A stretch of DNA of 64,000 bases from Seohaeicola saemankumensis (GCF_021021435.1 NZ_JAINWI010000012.1:210789-274788); one strand, 5' to 3'; positions 52,812 to 63,886 are shown, counted from the stretch's first letter. The notes: generated by a model not told the origin, from the sequence alone. Numbers and translations: made by a program.

Positions 52812-54242
52812 TCAGATCCCCTTGGCCTGATAACTTGCAGCTACTTTGCTGATCGACACGATATAGGCGGCCGTCCGCAAATCCTTGACGTCTTCGCGCG
52901 CATGCCAGACCGCGCGCATCGACTGGTAGGCGATCCGCATCGTGTCATCCAGCCCCGAGCGCACAAGTTCCAACTCGTCGGCGCCGCGCAGATACTTGTC
53001 CTTGAATCCCGGCGACAAGGTCCAGCCAAGTCCCTTGTCGCTGCTCAACCGCTCCAGTTCATTGACCAGCATCAATGTGCGCGCTTCCTCGGCGCGGCGC
53101 TGCATCCGGCCAAAGCGGATATGGCTCAGGTTCTTGACCCATTCGAAATAGGACACCGTGACACCGCCTGCATTGGCATACATGTCCGGAATGATCACTG
53201 TGCCTTTCTCCCGCAGGATATCATCGGCAGCCGCAGTCACCGGACCGTTCGCTGCTTCGATAATCAGAGGCGCCTTGATCCGGCTGGCATTGCTGCGGTT
53301 GATCACCCCCTCAAGGGCCGCGGGGATCAGGATATCGCATTCCTCCTCCAGAACATCCGCCCCGTGGGCGATATGGCCGGCATCCGGAAAACCTTTGACA
53401 CCCCCGTGTTTCGCAATCCAGTCGCGCACAGCATCTACATCCAGCCCGTCCGGATTGAACAGCGCGCCATCGCGTTCGATGATCCCGGTGATCCTGCACC
53501 CGTCCTCGGCGCGCAGGAAACTCGCGGCGTGATAACCCACGTTGCCAAGGCCCTGAACGATCACACGTTTGCCATCCAGATCGCCGCTGAGCCCTGCTGC
53601 TTTCACATCCTCGGGATGGCGGAAGAATTCGCGCAGCGCATATTGCACACCGCGTCCCGTCGCCTCGACCCGCCCCGCGATACCGCCCGCGTTCAACGGC
53701 TTGCCTGTCACACAGGCGCGCGCGTTGATATCGGTGGTGTTCATGCGGGCATATTGATCCGCAATCCAAGCCATTTCCCGTTCGCTCGTGCCCATGTCAG
53801 GGGCTGGCACATTCTGCGCCGGGTCGATTAGATCGCGCTTGATCAACTCATAGGCGAAACGACGCGTGATCAATTCAAGCTCATGTTCGTCATAGGCGCG
53901 CGGGTCGATCCGCAAGCCGCCCTTGGAGCCACCGAAAGGCGCTTCGACAAGCGCGCATTTATAGGTCATCAGCGCAGCCAGCGCCTCGACCTCGTCCTGG
54001 TTGACGCCCATCGCATAGCGGATACCGCCCTTGACGGGTTCCATATGTTCGGAATGAACAGACCTGTATCCGGTAAAGGTGTGGATCGTTCCACGCAGTC
54101 TGACGCCAAAACGCACGGTGTAGGTAGAATTGCACACGCGGATCTTTTCCTCGAGCCCCGGCGAGAGGTCCATTAGCGCCACGGCGCGGTTGAACATGAG
54201 ATCGACGCTTTCGCGGAAACTGGTTTCATTCGGTTCAGCCAT
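52812..54242 (-). CDS. gdhA: Glu/Leu/Phe/Val family (glutamate) dehydrogenase
   Basis: 476 residues from the ATG at 54242 with AGGAAGG upstream. The catalytic region is MTYKCALVEAPFGGSKGGLR near residue 95 and VPAPDMGTSEREMAWIADQY near 150; the NAD domain has VIVQGLGNVGYHAASFLRA near 225. It oxidises glutamate to 2-oxoglutarate and ammonia, or the reverse. It lies upstream of soxBDAG on the same strand, which links it to amine nitrogen use, though its regulation is separate or unknown. Confidence 0.92.
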   Translation of the reverse strand: MAEPNETSFRESVDLMFNRAVALMDLSPGLEEKIRVCNSTYTVRFGVRLRGTIHTFTGYRSVHSEHMEPVKGGIRYAMGVNQDEVEALAALMTYKCALVEAPFGGSKGGLRIDPRAYDEHELELITRRFAYELIKRDLIDPAQNVPAPDMGTSEREMAWIADQYARMNTTDINARACVTGKPLNAGGIAGRVEATGRGVQYALREFFRHPEDVKAAGLSGDLDGKRVIVQGLGNVGYHAASFLRAEDGCRITGIIERDGALFNPDGLDVDAVRDWIAKHGGVKGFPDAGHIAHGADVLEEECDILIPAALEGVINRSNASRIKAPLIIEAANGPVTAAADDILREKGTVIIPDMYANAGGVTVSYFEWVKNLSHIRFGRMQRRAEEARTLMLVNELERLSSDKGLGWTLSPGFKDKYLRGADELELVRSGLDDTMRIAYQSMRAVWHAREDVKDLRTAAYIVSISKVAASYQAKGI

Positions 54243-54663
54243 AATGTGTTCCTTCCTGTTCCGTCGCGGGCGGGACGACCTGTGCAAAGCTTGTCGCACC
54301 ACCGAGTAGAACAAGAGTTAACAGTTGCCCAAACTTTGTGCACCTTTTTATCTATTCGCCAGCTTGCCGCAGCACCGGCGACTCATTTCGCAGCACTCAA
54401 CTTTAGATATCTTCCGACCAAGATCGTCTTAATGGCGAATATTGAAAATCCGAGGCCGCCTCAACTTTGACACGCTGTTTCTGCGCAAGGAACAATCCAC
54501 GGAAAAGCAGCAAGAATGTACCCCAAACTCATGTAAAAAAACGAACAAATTTTGCCTAGAGGACAAAATTCAGCCATAGTCTAAGGGCATTTCTAGATAT
54601 CCGAAGATAGCTTGCGGGTTTGCCCTGAACATTTGCAGGGCGATTTGATTCGAGGTTCACACT
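54243..54663. other. Divergent AT-rich intergenic region between gdhA and tadG-like gene
   Basis: 421 bases with no credible gene. It must contain the promoters for gdhA (minus) and the Tad-like operon (plus). AATTTTG (54548-54554) and CAAAATT (54564-54570) form an inverted repeat with a nine-base spacer, about 95 bases before the Tad-like start, a possible operator. Confidence 0.5.
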
Positions 54664-56424
54664 ATGACCGGTATTTCAAAAACGGTCCAAAGCGCCATCA
54701 CGACTGCGGCGTCACGGACAGCGACATGTGCCCACGGCCAGAGCCGTCAAAGGACGGTCTCGGGCCGCGCCTTCCGCTGGCTGAAACTGTCGCATTTCCG
54801 CCGTGACGAAGACGGGGCAATCGTGATCTTTTCGGTCTTCATGTTTCTCATCATCGTTTTTCTCGGCGCGCTTGGTGTCGACCTGATGCGCTTCGAGATG
54901 GAGCGTTCCAAGCTACAAAGCACGTTGGACCGCGCTGTTCTGGCCGCGGCCGATATCGACCAGAGCCTTAATCCCTCGGCTGTTGTGAACGACTATTTCA
55001 CCAAATCCGGCCTTGAGGGTTCTGTCGGCAGCGTGACTGTAACGGAAGGTCTGGGGTATCGTGCCGTGAGCGCGACAGCCAGCAAATCCATCAAGACGCA
55101 ACTTGTCCATATGTTCGGTGTCGACACGATGAGCGCCCCTGCTGCGGGCGCCGCCGAAGAACGCGTGGACGCCGTGGAAATCTCGCTAGTGCTCGATATC
55201 TCGGGCTCGATGGGCAGCAACGGTCGCATCGGGAACCTGCGTACTGCCGCATACGATTTCATTGACGCGATTTTCGAGAACAGCGCCGAAGACAAAGTGT
55301 CGATGTCCATCATCCCCTATAACGGACAGGTCAATGTCGGGCCTGATCTGATTTCGAAATACGCCGTAACGGACCGGCACAACCAGAGCTATTGCGTCGA
55401 CTTGCCGACATCGGTCTATACCACGGCGGCGCTGTCACGCTCGCTGACCATGCCGCAGCATGTGTTTGCCGATACGTACAACTCTTCCAATAGCAGCAAC
55501 AGCTATGACACGTCGAGTATGACGCCCTCTTCCTCGAACCGCTGGTGTGACCCCAATTCGGCCAACCGCATTCGCGTGCACAGCAACAACGTGGGCCATC
55601 TGAAAGGTCACATCCAGACACTGCAACCCATTGGTGCTACCTCGATCGACGCAGGTATGCGCTGGGGTGCGGCATTGCTGGACCCAAGTGCCCGTGGCGT
55701 CGTGACCGAACTGGTCGCGGAGGGCAAGGTGATCGCCCCCTTCTCGGGCCGCCCCTTGGACTACGGCGATCCCGAAGTGCTCAAGATCATGGTGCTGATG
55801 ACGGATGGTGAGCATTGGCCCAATGAATACGTCAATGACGGCTTCCGCTCTGGTCCGTCCACAGTGTTCCGCAACAGCTCGGATGACCGGTATTCGATCT
55901 ACCACGCCAGCAAATCTGGCGACAACAAGTACTGGGTGCCCCATAACGACACCTGGAGCCAGGTTCCCTGGGGTGGGTCTGTAACCCAAACCTGCACAGG
56001 CCGGTGGTGGAGCCAAACCTGTACGACAACACTGTCCAACGGCAACGCCGTGCGCCTTGACTGGCCGCAAGTCTGGCAACAGTTGCGCGTACAATGGGTT
56101 GCGAACCAGCTCTATCGCCGCGCCCTTGGCGGCTCCCTCTCCAGCTGGATTGATACACTCCGGACTCGCGAGGGCACAGTCATCGGTTCCGGCCCGCATG
56201 AAGTGTCGATGATGAATACCCGCCTCAAGAACCTGTGCGGCAAGGTCAAGGACGAGGGTGTCGTGATCTACACGATTGCCTTCGAGGCCCCGACTGTCGG
56301 TAAAAGTCTGCTGCGCGATTGCGCCAGCTCGGTCAGCCATGCCTTCGACGTGGACGGTCTCGAAATCAAGAGCGCGTTTGCATCCATCGCCACATCCATC
56401 CGCAAATTGAGGCTGACACAATGA
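54664..56424 (+). CDS. TadG-like protein with VWA domain
   Basis: 586 residues. One membrane segment near residues 58-78 (IFSVFMFLIIVFLGALGVDL) follows a basic, Ser/Arg-rich leader, as in Flp pilus pseudopilin-like proteins. The VWA domain starts near residue 178 with the MIDAS motif LVLDISGSMGSNG and contains LMTDGEHWPNEY near 380. Its C-terminal part (GVVIYTIAFEAPTVGKSLLR, SVSHAFDVDGLEIKSAFASI) is also VWA-type. It is the first gene of a three-gene operon with ATGA overlaps. Confidence 0.88.
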   Translation: MTGISKTVQSAITTAASRTATCAHGQSRQRTVSGRAFRWLKLSHFRRDEDGAIVIFSVFMFLIIVFLGALGVDLMRFEMERSKLQSTLDRAVLAAADIDQSLNPSAVVNDYFTKSGLEGSVGSVTVTEGLGYRAVSATASKSIKTQLVHMFGVDTMSAPAAGAAEERVDAVEISLVLDISGSMGSNGRIGNLRTAAYDFIDAIFENSAEDKVSMSIIPYNGQVNVGPDLISKYAVTDRHNQSYCVDLPTSVYTTAALSRSLTMPQHVFADTYNSSNSSNSYDTSSMTPSSSNRWCDPNSANRIRVHSNNVGHLKGHIQTLQPIGATSIDAGMRWGAALLDPSARGVVTELVAEGKVIAPFSGRPLDYGDPEVLKIMVLMTDGEHWPNEYVNDGFRSGPSTVFRNSSDDRYSIYHASKSGDNKYWVPHNDTWSQVPWGGSVTQTCTGRWWSQTCTTTLSNGNAVRLDWPQVWQQLRVQWVANQLYRRALGGSLSSWIDTLRTREGTVIGSGPHEVSMMNTRLKNLCGKVKDEGVVIYTIAFEAPTVGKSLLRDCASSVSHAFDVDGLEIKSAFASIATSIRKLRLTQ

Positions 56425-56987
56425 CGGGGTCAAAAAGCACAAAAAGCGGTCGGCGTGGATGGGCTTTGCGCCTGTGGCGCAGGGCGCAGCGGGACGAGGG
56501 CAATGCCACGATCGAGTTTGTTATTCTCTTTCCGATGTTTGTCTTCCTGCTGGTCTCGGCGGTCGAGTTGGGTTTCATCACCATGCGCCACACCATGCTG
56601 GACCGCGCGGTGGATCTGACCGTGCGCGACATACGCCTTGGCACCGGAACAGCGCCGCAATACGCGCAGATCCGCGATACGATCTGCGAACGCGCAGGCG
56701 TCATTCCGGATTGTCAAAACAACATCAAACTCGAAATGATCCGTATGGACCTGCGCAATTGGCAGTCCCCGCCTGCCGATTACGACTGCATCGACCATTC
56801 CGAGGAGGTGCAGCCCGTCCGCACCTTCACCAACGGGATGGAGAACGAGATGATCCTGCTGCGGATCTGCGCCATGTTCGAACCGATTTTCCCCTTGTCG
56901 GGACTGGGTCGCGACCTCAAGGAAACCAGTGTGAACGGCTATAAAGCCATGGTCACAGCCACAGCATTCGTTCAGGAGCCGACATGA
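56421..56987 (+). CDS. TadE/TadF-like pseudopilin
   Basis: 188 residues from the ATG at 56421, overlapping tadG by four bases. The N-terminal motif is EGNATIEFVILFPMFVFLLV, a TadE-type hydrophobic helix with the typical Glu-Phe after a Gly cleavage region, and AVELGFITMRHTMLDRAVDL. The rest has cysteines near DTICERAGVIPDCQNNI and YDCIDH. It belongs to Flp pilus assembly proteins. Confidence 0.85.
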   Translation: MTGSKSTKSGRRGWALRLWRRAQRDEGNATIEFVILFPMFVFLLVSAVELGFITMRHTMLDRAVDLTVRDIRLGTGTAPQYAQIRDTICERAGVIPDCQNNIKLEMIRMDLRNWQSPPADYDCIDHSEEVQPVRTFTNGMENEMILLRICAMFEPIFPLSGLGRDLKETSVNGYKAMVTATAFVQEPT

Positions 56988-57544
56988 CATTTTCATCCTG
57001 TGCCAAAGTGATGCAGAGGTTGCGGCGGTTCGCACGCGACACGCGCGGATCGTTGACTGTCGAAGCCTTGATCATGTTCCCGCTGCTGTTCTGGGCCCTG
57101 CTGTCGATGCTTGTATTTTTCGACGCCTACCGCCAGAGCAGCCTGAACGTAAAGGCAGCCTATACGATCAGCGACATGCTCTCGCGCGAGGTGGAACCGA
57201 TCACGCCCGCTTATCTGGATGGCGCGCGCAACCTGTTCAATGAACTGGCCCGCACGGCGACACCGTCGCGCATGCGTGTCACGGTTGTCTATTACAACGC
57301 CGGACAACAAAAATTCTACCGCGATTGGTCGCAAGAACGGGGCGGCGTCGCAGTCCTTAGCAATGCCGATGTTCAGACAATGCAGGACCGCCTTCCCGCA
57401 GTGCCGGACAACGAGCGTCTGATCTTGGTCGAGACATGGGCCGATTATAACCCGCCCTTCAATGTGGGCATCGACCGTCAGGATCTATATAACTTCGTCT
57501 TCACCCGCCCGCGCTTTGCGCCGCAGGTGAAGTTCGAAAGCTAA
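56984..57544 (+). CDS. TadE-like pilus assembly protein
   Basis: 186 residues; the ATG at 56984 overlaps the previous gene by four bases. The hydrophobic N-terminal helix is RGSLTVEALIMFPLLFWALL, with the Thr-Val-Glu start of TadE proteins. The C-terminal part (VTVVYYNAGQQKFYRDWSQE, ILVETWADYNPPFNVGI) is of unknown fold. No tadA, tadB, tadC or rcpA gene is near, so the main Tad machinery must lie elsewhere. Confidence 0.85.
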   Translation: MTFSSCAKVMQRLRRFARDTRGSLTVEALIMFPLLFWALLSMLVFFDAYRQSSLNVKAAYTISDMLSREVEPITPAYLDGARNLFNELARTATPSRMRVTVVYYNAGQQKFYRDWSQERGGVAVLSNADVQTMQDRLPAVPDNERLILVETWADYNPPFNVGIDRQDLYNFVFTRPRFAPQVKFES

Positions 57545-57583
57545 GACCGGATCACGACGCCAAACCAGACAGTCCAGACGACA

Positions 57584-58057
57584 CTAGCGTTGTTTGGTCA
57601 GAAGTGTCTGGATCGTCTCGGCCATAAACTTCGTCTGGGCCGGTGGCGTGACACCACCAACACCCACACGCCGCCCGATGCGCCACCACAGGCCCGGGCT
57701 CCAGTGCCGGTCTTGCGGTGCGGTTGTCACCAGAACAAAACCGTTAGACGGTTTGAACGCGAACATCCCGCGATTGACGCTTTGGATCTGGTCCAGCCGC
57801 GCCAGAACGCGCCCGTCGCTGTCGCGCAATTCGTCGCGCGTCAGTTCCAGCGAGGCAACGCTTGCGCGGCGCATTCTTTCGGTCAGCACCAGCGTCACCA
57901 CGCCTGCGGCCAGCAAAATGACCTGCCAGCCGAAAGTGCCGGGGGGCTGCATCAATCCAGCATAGACCAGCAGACCACCCAGCAACGCCAAAACGACAAT
58001 TCCCATCATCCGCCGTGGGGCCGAGGCGGAAACAGTGGCCAAAATCTCTTGCTGCAT
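57584..58057 (-). CDS. Membrane protein of unknown function
   Basis: 157 residues with two membrane segments near residues 18-36 (MGIVVLALLGGLLVYAGLM) and 45-60 (WQVILLAAGVVTLVL), then a soluble domain (SLELTRDELRDSDGRVLARL, FAFKPSNGFVLVTTAPQDRH) like bacterial PH-type domains. No family is firmly recognised. Confidence 0.7.
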   Translation of the reverse strand: MQQEILATVSASAPRRMMGIVVLALLGGLLVYAGLMQPPGTFGWQVILLAAGVVTLVLTERMRRASVASLELTRDELRDSDGRVLARLDQIQSVNRGMFAFKPSNGFVLVTTAPQDRHWSPGLWWRIGRRVGVGGVTPPAQTKFMAETIQTLLTKQR

Positions 58058-58154
58058 ATCCTGTCCATTGCTGCTGAGCGGGCTGCGCGCCCTGATCCTT
58101 GCCCCTCTCCCTAGCGGGGTTCATTCCGCGACGCGAGAGTATTTGAACGACTGC

Positions 58155-58742
58155 CTATGCTGAAACGGTCTTGCGGATCATGTCCCAATAGATCGATTCC
58201 ACCTCGGGCACGGTCAGACGGCCTTGTGCCCGGTACCATGTGGTCACCCCTGTCAGCATCGCAATCACGGCCAGTGTTGTGATCTTGGTATCCGCGACGC
58301 CAAACAGACCCTGTTGCACACCATCGCGCAAAATCGCTTCCAACTCGTCCTCGTAGCGGCGGCGCAGCCCTTCGATCACGGCAAAATTCTCGGGCGAGAG
58401 GTTGCGCAACTCCATGTAGGAGACAAAGACCGCATCAAGCCGTTCCAGATGGAAATGGATATGGAACCGCGTGAAACCCTCAAGCCGCGCCACGGGGTCT
58501 TGCAGCATCGGGACAGCGGCACGTGCGTCAAGCAGTTCGTCCATATGCCCACGCATGAGATCAAATAGCAGGCTTTGCTTGTCAGCAGTGTAGTTATAGA
58601 GTGCGCCCGCCTGCACGCCAACCTCGGCCGCGATCTGACGCATGGATACGGCCGCGTAGCCATGGCGCGCGAACAGGCGCAGCGCTGTCTGGGCGACGCG
58701 CGGGCCGGTAATATCGGAATGAGAACCTGCGGTACGTGCCAT
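58155..58742 (-). CDS. TetR family transcriptional regulator
   Basis: 195 residues from the ATG at 58742 (MARTAGSHSDITGPRVAQTA); an ATG at 58763 is also possible. The TetR helix-turn-helix is LFARHGYAAVSMRQIAAEVG, then VQAGALYNYTADKQSLLFDL. The ligand domain (RLEGFTRFHIHFHLERLDAV, VSYMELRNLSPENFAVIEGL) resembles regulators of acyl-CoA or fatty acid metabolism. It is divergent from a lipoprotein gene; target unknown. Confidence 0.88.
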   Translation of the reverse strand: MARTAGSHSDITGPRVAQTALRLFARHGYAAVSMRQIAAEVGVQAGALYNYTADKQSLLFDLMRGHMDELLDARAAVPMLQDPVARLEGFTRFHIHFHLERLDAVFVSYMELRNLSPENFAVIEGLRRRYEDELEAILRDGVQQGLFGVADTKITTLAVIAMLTGVTTWYRAQGRLTVPEVESIYWDMIRKTVSA

Positions 58743-58900
58743 ACTACCTTCATAACTGAACATCCGTTCAGATCAAAGACTTCCCTGTCAGATACGTTCA
58801 CCTGTCGTCACAGGGTGTCAGCCGGTCGCGCACCCTCGCCGCTTGCGCTGCGGGCGCGGCTGTTGCATGACAAGATAGCCCTCGAAAGTGACTGCTGATC

Positions 58901-59263
58901 ATGCCCGCTGCCAACCCTGACCTGATGCCATACTCGACCAAGCCCCGCGCGCAGCATGGCGGACGGGTCATACTCACCGCTGTTTTACTGGCAAGCGGAT
59001 TTGGCATGGCAGCCTGCACCCATTTTCCTGAAATGGGTGACAGACTGACCCAAGCCGAGGAAAATCAGACTTTTCCCAAGCTGGTGCCGGTCGAGACCTT
59101 GCTGGCGGGGGTTGAGCCGGAAAACCTGCAACCCGACACCAAGGACACGCTGGAGGACAGGATCGCCGCCTTGAACAGTCGCGCCGATGGCCTGCGCGCT
59201 GCGGGCATGGACGACGACACGCGCGACCGCATGCAACGCGGTGTGACCCTGACAGACGACTGA
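58901..59263 (+). CDS. Putative lipoprotein of unknown function
   Basis: 120 residues; an ATG at 58925 is an alternative start. The hydrophobic stretch VILTAVLLASGFGMAAC near residue 39 ends in a lipobox (MAAC), so the mature protein begins at that Cys. The mature part is short and polar (LTQAEENQTFPKLVPVETLL, DTLEDRIAALNSRADGLRAA), with a helical tail. No family is recognised. It is divergent from the TetR gene. Confidence 0.7.
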   Translation: MPAANPDLMPYSTKPRAQHGGRVILTAVLLASGFGMAACTHFPEMGDRLTQAEENQTFPKLVPVETLLAGVEPENLQPDTKDTLEDRIAALNSRADGLRAAGMDDDTRDRMQRGVTLTDD

Positions 59264-59440
59264 GCACTTGGCGGACAATAGGGAGCCATCCAGCGGCACA
59301 GAACCCAAAACCCGCAGTTGCAAAAGACACCGCGCGCGCCACTCCGCCAAGCGATCAGGACTAAACCACAGGCACGGCGTTGCAAGGCTGATCCGAACCC
59401 GATACATCGCCCATGATCACAGCATTTTACGGAGGCACCG

Positions 59441-60727
59441 ATGACCCAACCCCTGCGCCTAGGCATTGCCGGATTGGGCACTGTCGGCATCGGTGTCGTG
59501 AAGATCATCAAGCAGCAAGCAGCACTTCTTGCCGCGCGGACGGGACGCGAGATCACGATCTCGGCCATCTCGGCGCGGACGCGCGACAAGGATCGCGGTG
59601 TCTCTCTGTCGAAATTCGCATGGGAAGACGATCCGGTCGCGCTGGCCACCCGCGACGATGTGGATGTGTTCGTGGAATTGATGGGCGGTTCGGACGGCCC
59701 CGCCAAGGCCGCGACCGAAGCCGCCATTGCCGCAAACAAGGATGTGGTGACCGCCAACAAGGCGATGCTGGCGATCCACGGGCAAGCCTTGGCCGAAGCC
59801 GCCGAAGCCGCCGGCAGCGTCATCCGTTTCGAGGCGGCTGTCGCGGGCGGCATTCCGGTGATCAAGGCGCTGACCGAGGGACTGGCTGGCAACCGGATCA
59901 GCCGCGTCATGGGCGTGATGAACGGCACCTGCAACTATATCCTGACGCGGATGGAAGCCACAGGCCAAGGCTATAACACGCTGTTCGAGGAAGCCCATAA
60001 GCTGGGCTATCTGGAGGCTGACCCCAATCTGGATGTCGGCGGCATTGATGCCGGTCACAAACTGGCGCTGCTGGCCTCCATCGCGTTCGGCACCCGTGTC
60101 GATTTCGAGGGGATCGAGTTGGAAGGTATCCAGCGCATCAGCCTTGATGATATCCGGCAAGCCGCCGATATGGGCTACAAGATCAAGCTCCTGGGCGTAG
60201 CACAGATGACCGGACGTGGACTGGAACAGCGGATGTCGCCCTGCCTTGTGCCCGCAGCCAGCCCTCTGGGTCAGTTGGACGGCGGCACAAATATGGTGGT
60301 GATCGAGGGTGATTCCGTAGGCCAGATCGTGCTGCGCGGAGCCGGTGCGGGCGAAGGCCCGACCGCCAGCGCCGTGATGGGGGATGTCTGCGATATCGCG
60401 CGCGGTTTCCGCCTGCCTGTTTTCGGCCAGCCGGCCGCGAGCCTGACAACCGCACTGCGCGCGCAATCGGTCCTGCCCGCGCCCTATTACCTGCGGATGA
60501 GCCTGCGCGACAAACCGGGCGCCCTGGCCAAGGTAGCGGCCATTCTGGGCAATGCAGGCGTGTCGATCCACCGGATGCGGCAGTATGACCACGTGGACGA
60601 CAAGGCGCCTGTCCTGATCGTGACACACAAAACCACTCGCGCCGCCCTTGACGAGGCGCTGGTCGCGATCTCGGAAACCGATGTGGTCACGGATACGCCC
60701 GTGGCCCTTAGGATCGAGACAGTGTGA
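59441..60727 (+). CDS. hom: Homoserine dehydrogenase
   Basis: 428 residues, GGAGG upstream of the ATG. NAD(P) site LRLGIAGLGTVGIGVVKIIK at the N-terminus; catalytic part GVMNGTCNYILTRMEATGQG and LGYLEADPNLDVGGIDAGHK near residue 170; C-terminal ACT domain LRDKPGALAKVAAILGNAGV near 350. It reduces aspartate semialdehyde to homoserine for Met, Thr and Ile, feeding the metY product line. The ACT domain suggests feedback control by threonine. Confidence 0.96.
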   Translation: MTQPLRLGIAGLGTVGIGVVKIIKQQAALLAARTGREITISAISARTRDKDRGVSLSKFAWEDDPVALATRDDVDVFVELMGGSDGPAKAATEAAIAANKDVVTANKAMLAIHGQALAEAAEAAGSVIRFEAAVAGGIPVIKALTEGLAGNRISRVMGVMNGTCNYILTRMEATGQGYNTLFEEAHKLGYLEADPNLDVGGIDAGHKLALLASIAFGTRVDFEGIELEGIQRISLDDIRQAADMGYKIKLLGVAQMTGRGLEQRMSPCLVPAASPLGQLDGGTNMVVIEGDSVGQIVLRGAGAGEGPTASAVMGDVCDIARGFRLPVFGQPAASLTTALRAQSVLPAPYYLRMSLRDKPGALAKVAAILGNAGVSIHRMRQYDHVDDKAPVLIVTHKTTRAALDEALVAISETDVVTDTPVALRIETV

Positions 60728-60795
60728 GCAGGGCTGCATCCGCTCAGGGCGTTCTGCGAACCACAACCGCGCCCTGTAACGGATACGCCGTGCTT

Positions 60796-60818
60796 GGATA
60801 TTTGGAGCAAGAAGAAGC
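60796..60818 (-). repeat. Dispersed repeat, copy 5 (core only)
   Basis: Minus strand CTTCTTGCTCCAAATATCC, the exact core. Lies between hom and recJ, both on the plus strand. Confidence 0.75.
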
Positions 60819-60830
60819 AGAGGCAGGCGC

Positions 60831-62576
<1,746 letters not shown>

Positions 62577-62715
62577 CCGCTGGGCGACGCGAAATACCGC
62601 CCTTGGCAGCATTCCCGACAGAGGACGCCAGCATCCGAATTATTTTGCAAAAAGGCACGAATTTCCGCTTGCGCCGGATAGCACCTTTGCCTAGATACGC
62701 GTCACGTCAGCAAGT

Positions 62716-62790
62716 GGCCCGTTCGTCTATCGGTTAGGACGCCAGGTTTTCAACCTGGAAAGAGGGGTTCGATTCCCCTACGGGCTGCCA
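62716..62790 (+). tRNA. tRNA-Glu (anticodon TTC)
   Basis: 75 bases including encoded CCA. Acceptor GGCCCGT pairs with ACGGGCT (G1 with T72 as a wobble pair). Anticodon stem CCAGG/CCTGG encloses TTTTCAA, so the anticodon is TTC. T arm GGGGTTCGATTCCCC is normal. An accessory region starts directly downstream, so it may be an integration site. Confidence 0.96.
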
Positions 62791-63017
62791 ATTTTTCCCA
62801 CAAAGTACTGATAAAAAATGCTTTTTCGGCCACTACGGCGCTCTTCCCATCAGTTTGCCCATCATAGAGTAGCCGGCACATCTGCTGTATCAGGCAGTCT
62901 CATCCTGTTGCATGCCGTGTCAGTTGGCTCCTTTGTCGTACGGAAAACCGAAACAAAGGTACTCTCAACGGCTGCCAGTAGGTGAGTAGCAGCTGGAACT
63001 CGCAGAAATCGAACCCG

Positions 63018-63650
63018 CTATGCGGCTTCTTTCTTGTCCGCAGGTTCATGGTGCAGAGAAACGACCTTGTGTCTTACTCGGAACTGCAAGCCCGAAGCAT
63101 CGTGTTGATGCTGCGACCAAAACGCAAGCTCGTTGCCTGCAGGGTCGTCAAATGTACTTATGCCTTCGTTTCTATCGCCGAGTTCTTTGCGCCATCGGGC
63201 TAGCATAGCCTTGGCATCCCGGTTTTTGCAGTAGATGACGACTTCGCCCTGATCTTGGCCATGCACGCCAGTCGAGTACCTAGTGGCAAGCTGTTTGAAA
63301 CCTTGATCTAGCCATCCGTATCGTGTGTGCCACTTTGCCTCAGCGAGCCACACAAACAGGTCTTTGCCGCGAATGACGATGTCACAATGCCCGCCAACTT
63401 GCTCGTCATGTCGTGGCTGAAACCCTAGCGCGCTCAGAAACTGGCAAATCTCTATGGTAAGTTGATCTTCACTAAGGTCTTGCTTGAGATGCTTGTTTAT
63501 CTCCAGTTCGTTGCATGCGTAGTCTAATGCGGTTCTTACGGCCTCCAGCCTCGCCTCATGCGATTGGGCAAGGGTGTACTTGTTTGCGGCTTCAAGCGCC
63601 GTACCGCTTTGTAGCAGCAGCAACGTATCTACAGTAATTTCCTGTCCCAC
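63018..63650 (-). CDS. PD-(D/E)XK-like protein of unknown function
   Basis: 210 residues from a GTG that shares its first base with the previous gene's TAG stop (one-base overlap). The second half of the protein contains VGGHCDIVIRGKDLFVWLAE then AKWHTRYGWLDQGFKQLATR, giving Asp followed by E-A-K, a restriction-endonuclease-like core. A CNRDAKAMLARWRKELGDRN helix follows. The N-terminal 100 residues are helical. AT-richer than the core genome and next to tRNA-Glu, so probably acquired. The nuclease assignment is inference. Confidence 0.7.
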   Translation of the reverse strand: MGQEITVDTLLLLQSGTALEAANKYTLAQSHEARLEAVRTALDYACNELEINKHLKQDLSEDQLTIEICQFLSALGFQPRHDEQVGGHCDIVIRGKDLFVWLAEAKWHTRYGWLDQGFKQLATRYSTGVHGQDQGEVVIYCKNRDAKAMLARWRKELGDRNEGISTFDDPAGNELAFWSQHQHDASGLQFRVRHKVVSLHHEPADKKEAA

Positions 63651-63886
63651 TATGACGCGCCCTTTGAAATCGCCCCTTCTCGTAGCGAGAAGAAAGGACA
63701 GACTTTGGTTGCCGCGTCTTCGACAGGTTGCCCAAGATCGGGATGAATTAGAAAATTTCTTCGGACAACAGCTTCAAATTCTTCAGCCGTCAGTTCATGG
63801 CTCTCGTCTTCCTCATCGATGAAAAAACCACCTGCATCTAAAATGGCAAACTCAGACGTCGTCAGAACATTTAGCGCGGCAACCAA
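63650..63886 (-). CDS. Small acidic protein coupled to the PD-(D/E)XK gene; 5' end uncertain
   Basis: 78 residues if a TTG at 63886 is used (LTTSEFAILDAGGFFIDEED, ELTAEEFEAVVRRNFLIHPD). The frame stays open upstream to about 63981 with a sequence that reads on naturally (KPEAAAALTYRNLLDLTGQD) but has no start codon. An ATG at 63990 would join that frame if the C6 run at 63968-63973 (G6 on the coding strand) had one more base. The gene may thus be frameshifted or start elsewhere. No family is recognised. The next gene begins within its stop codon. Confidence 0.5.
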   Translation of the reverse strand: MVAALNVLTTSEFAILDAGGFFIDEEDESHELTAEEFEAVVRRNFLIHPDLGQPVEDAATKVCPFFSLREGAISKGAS

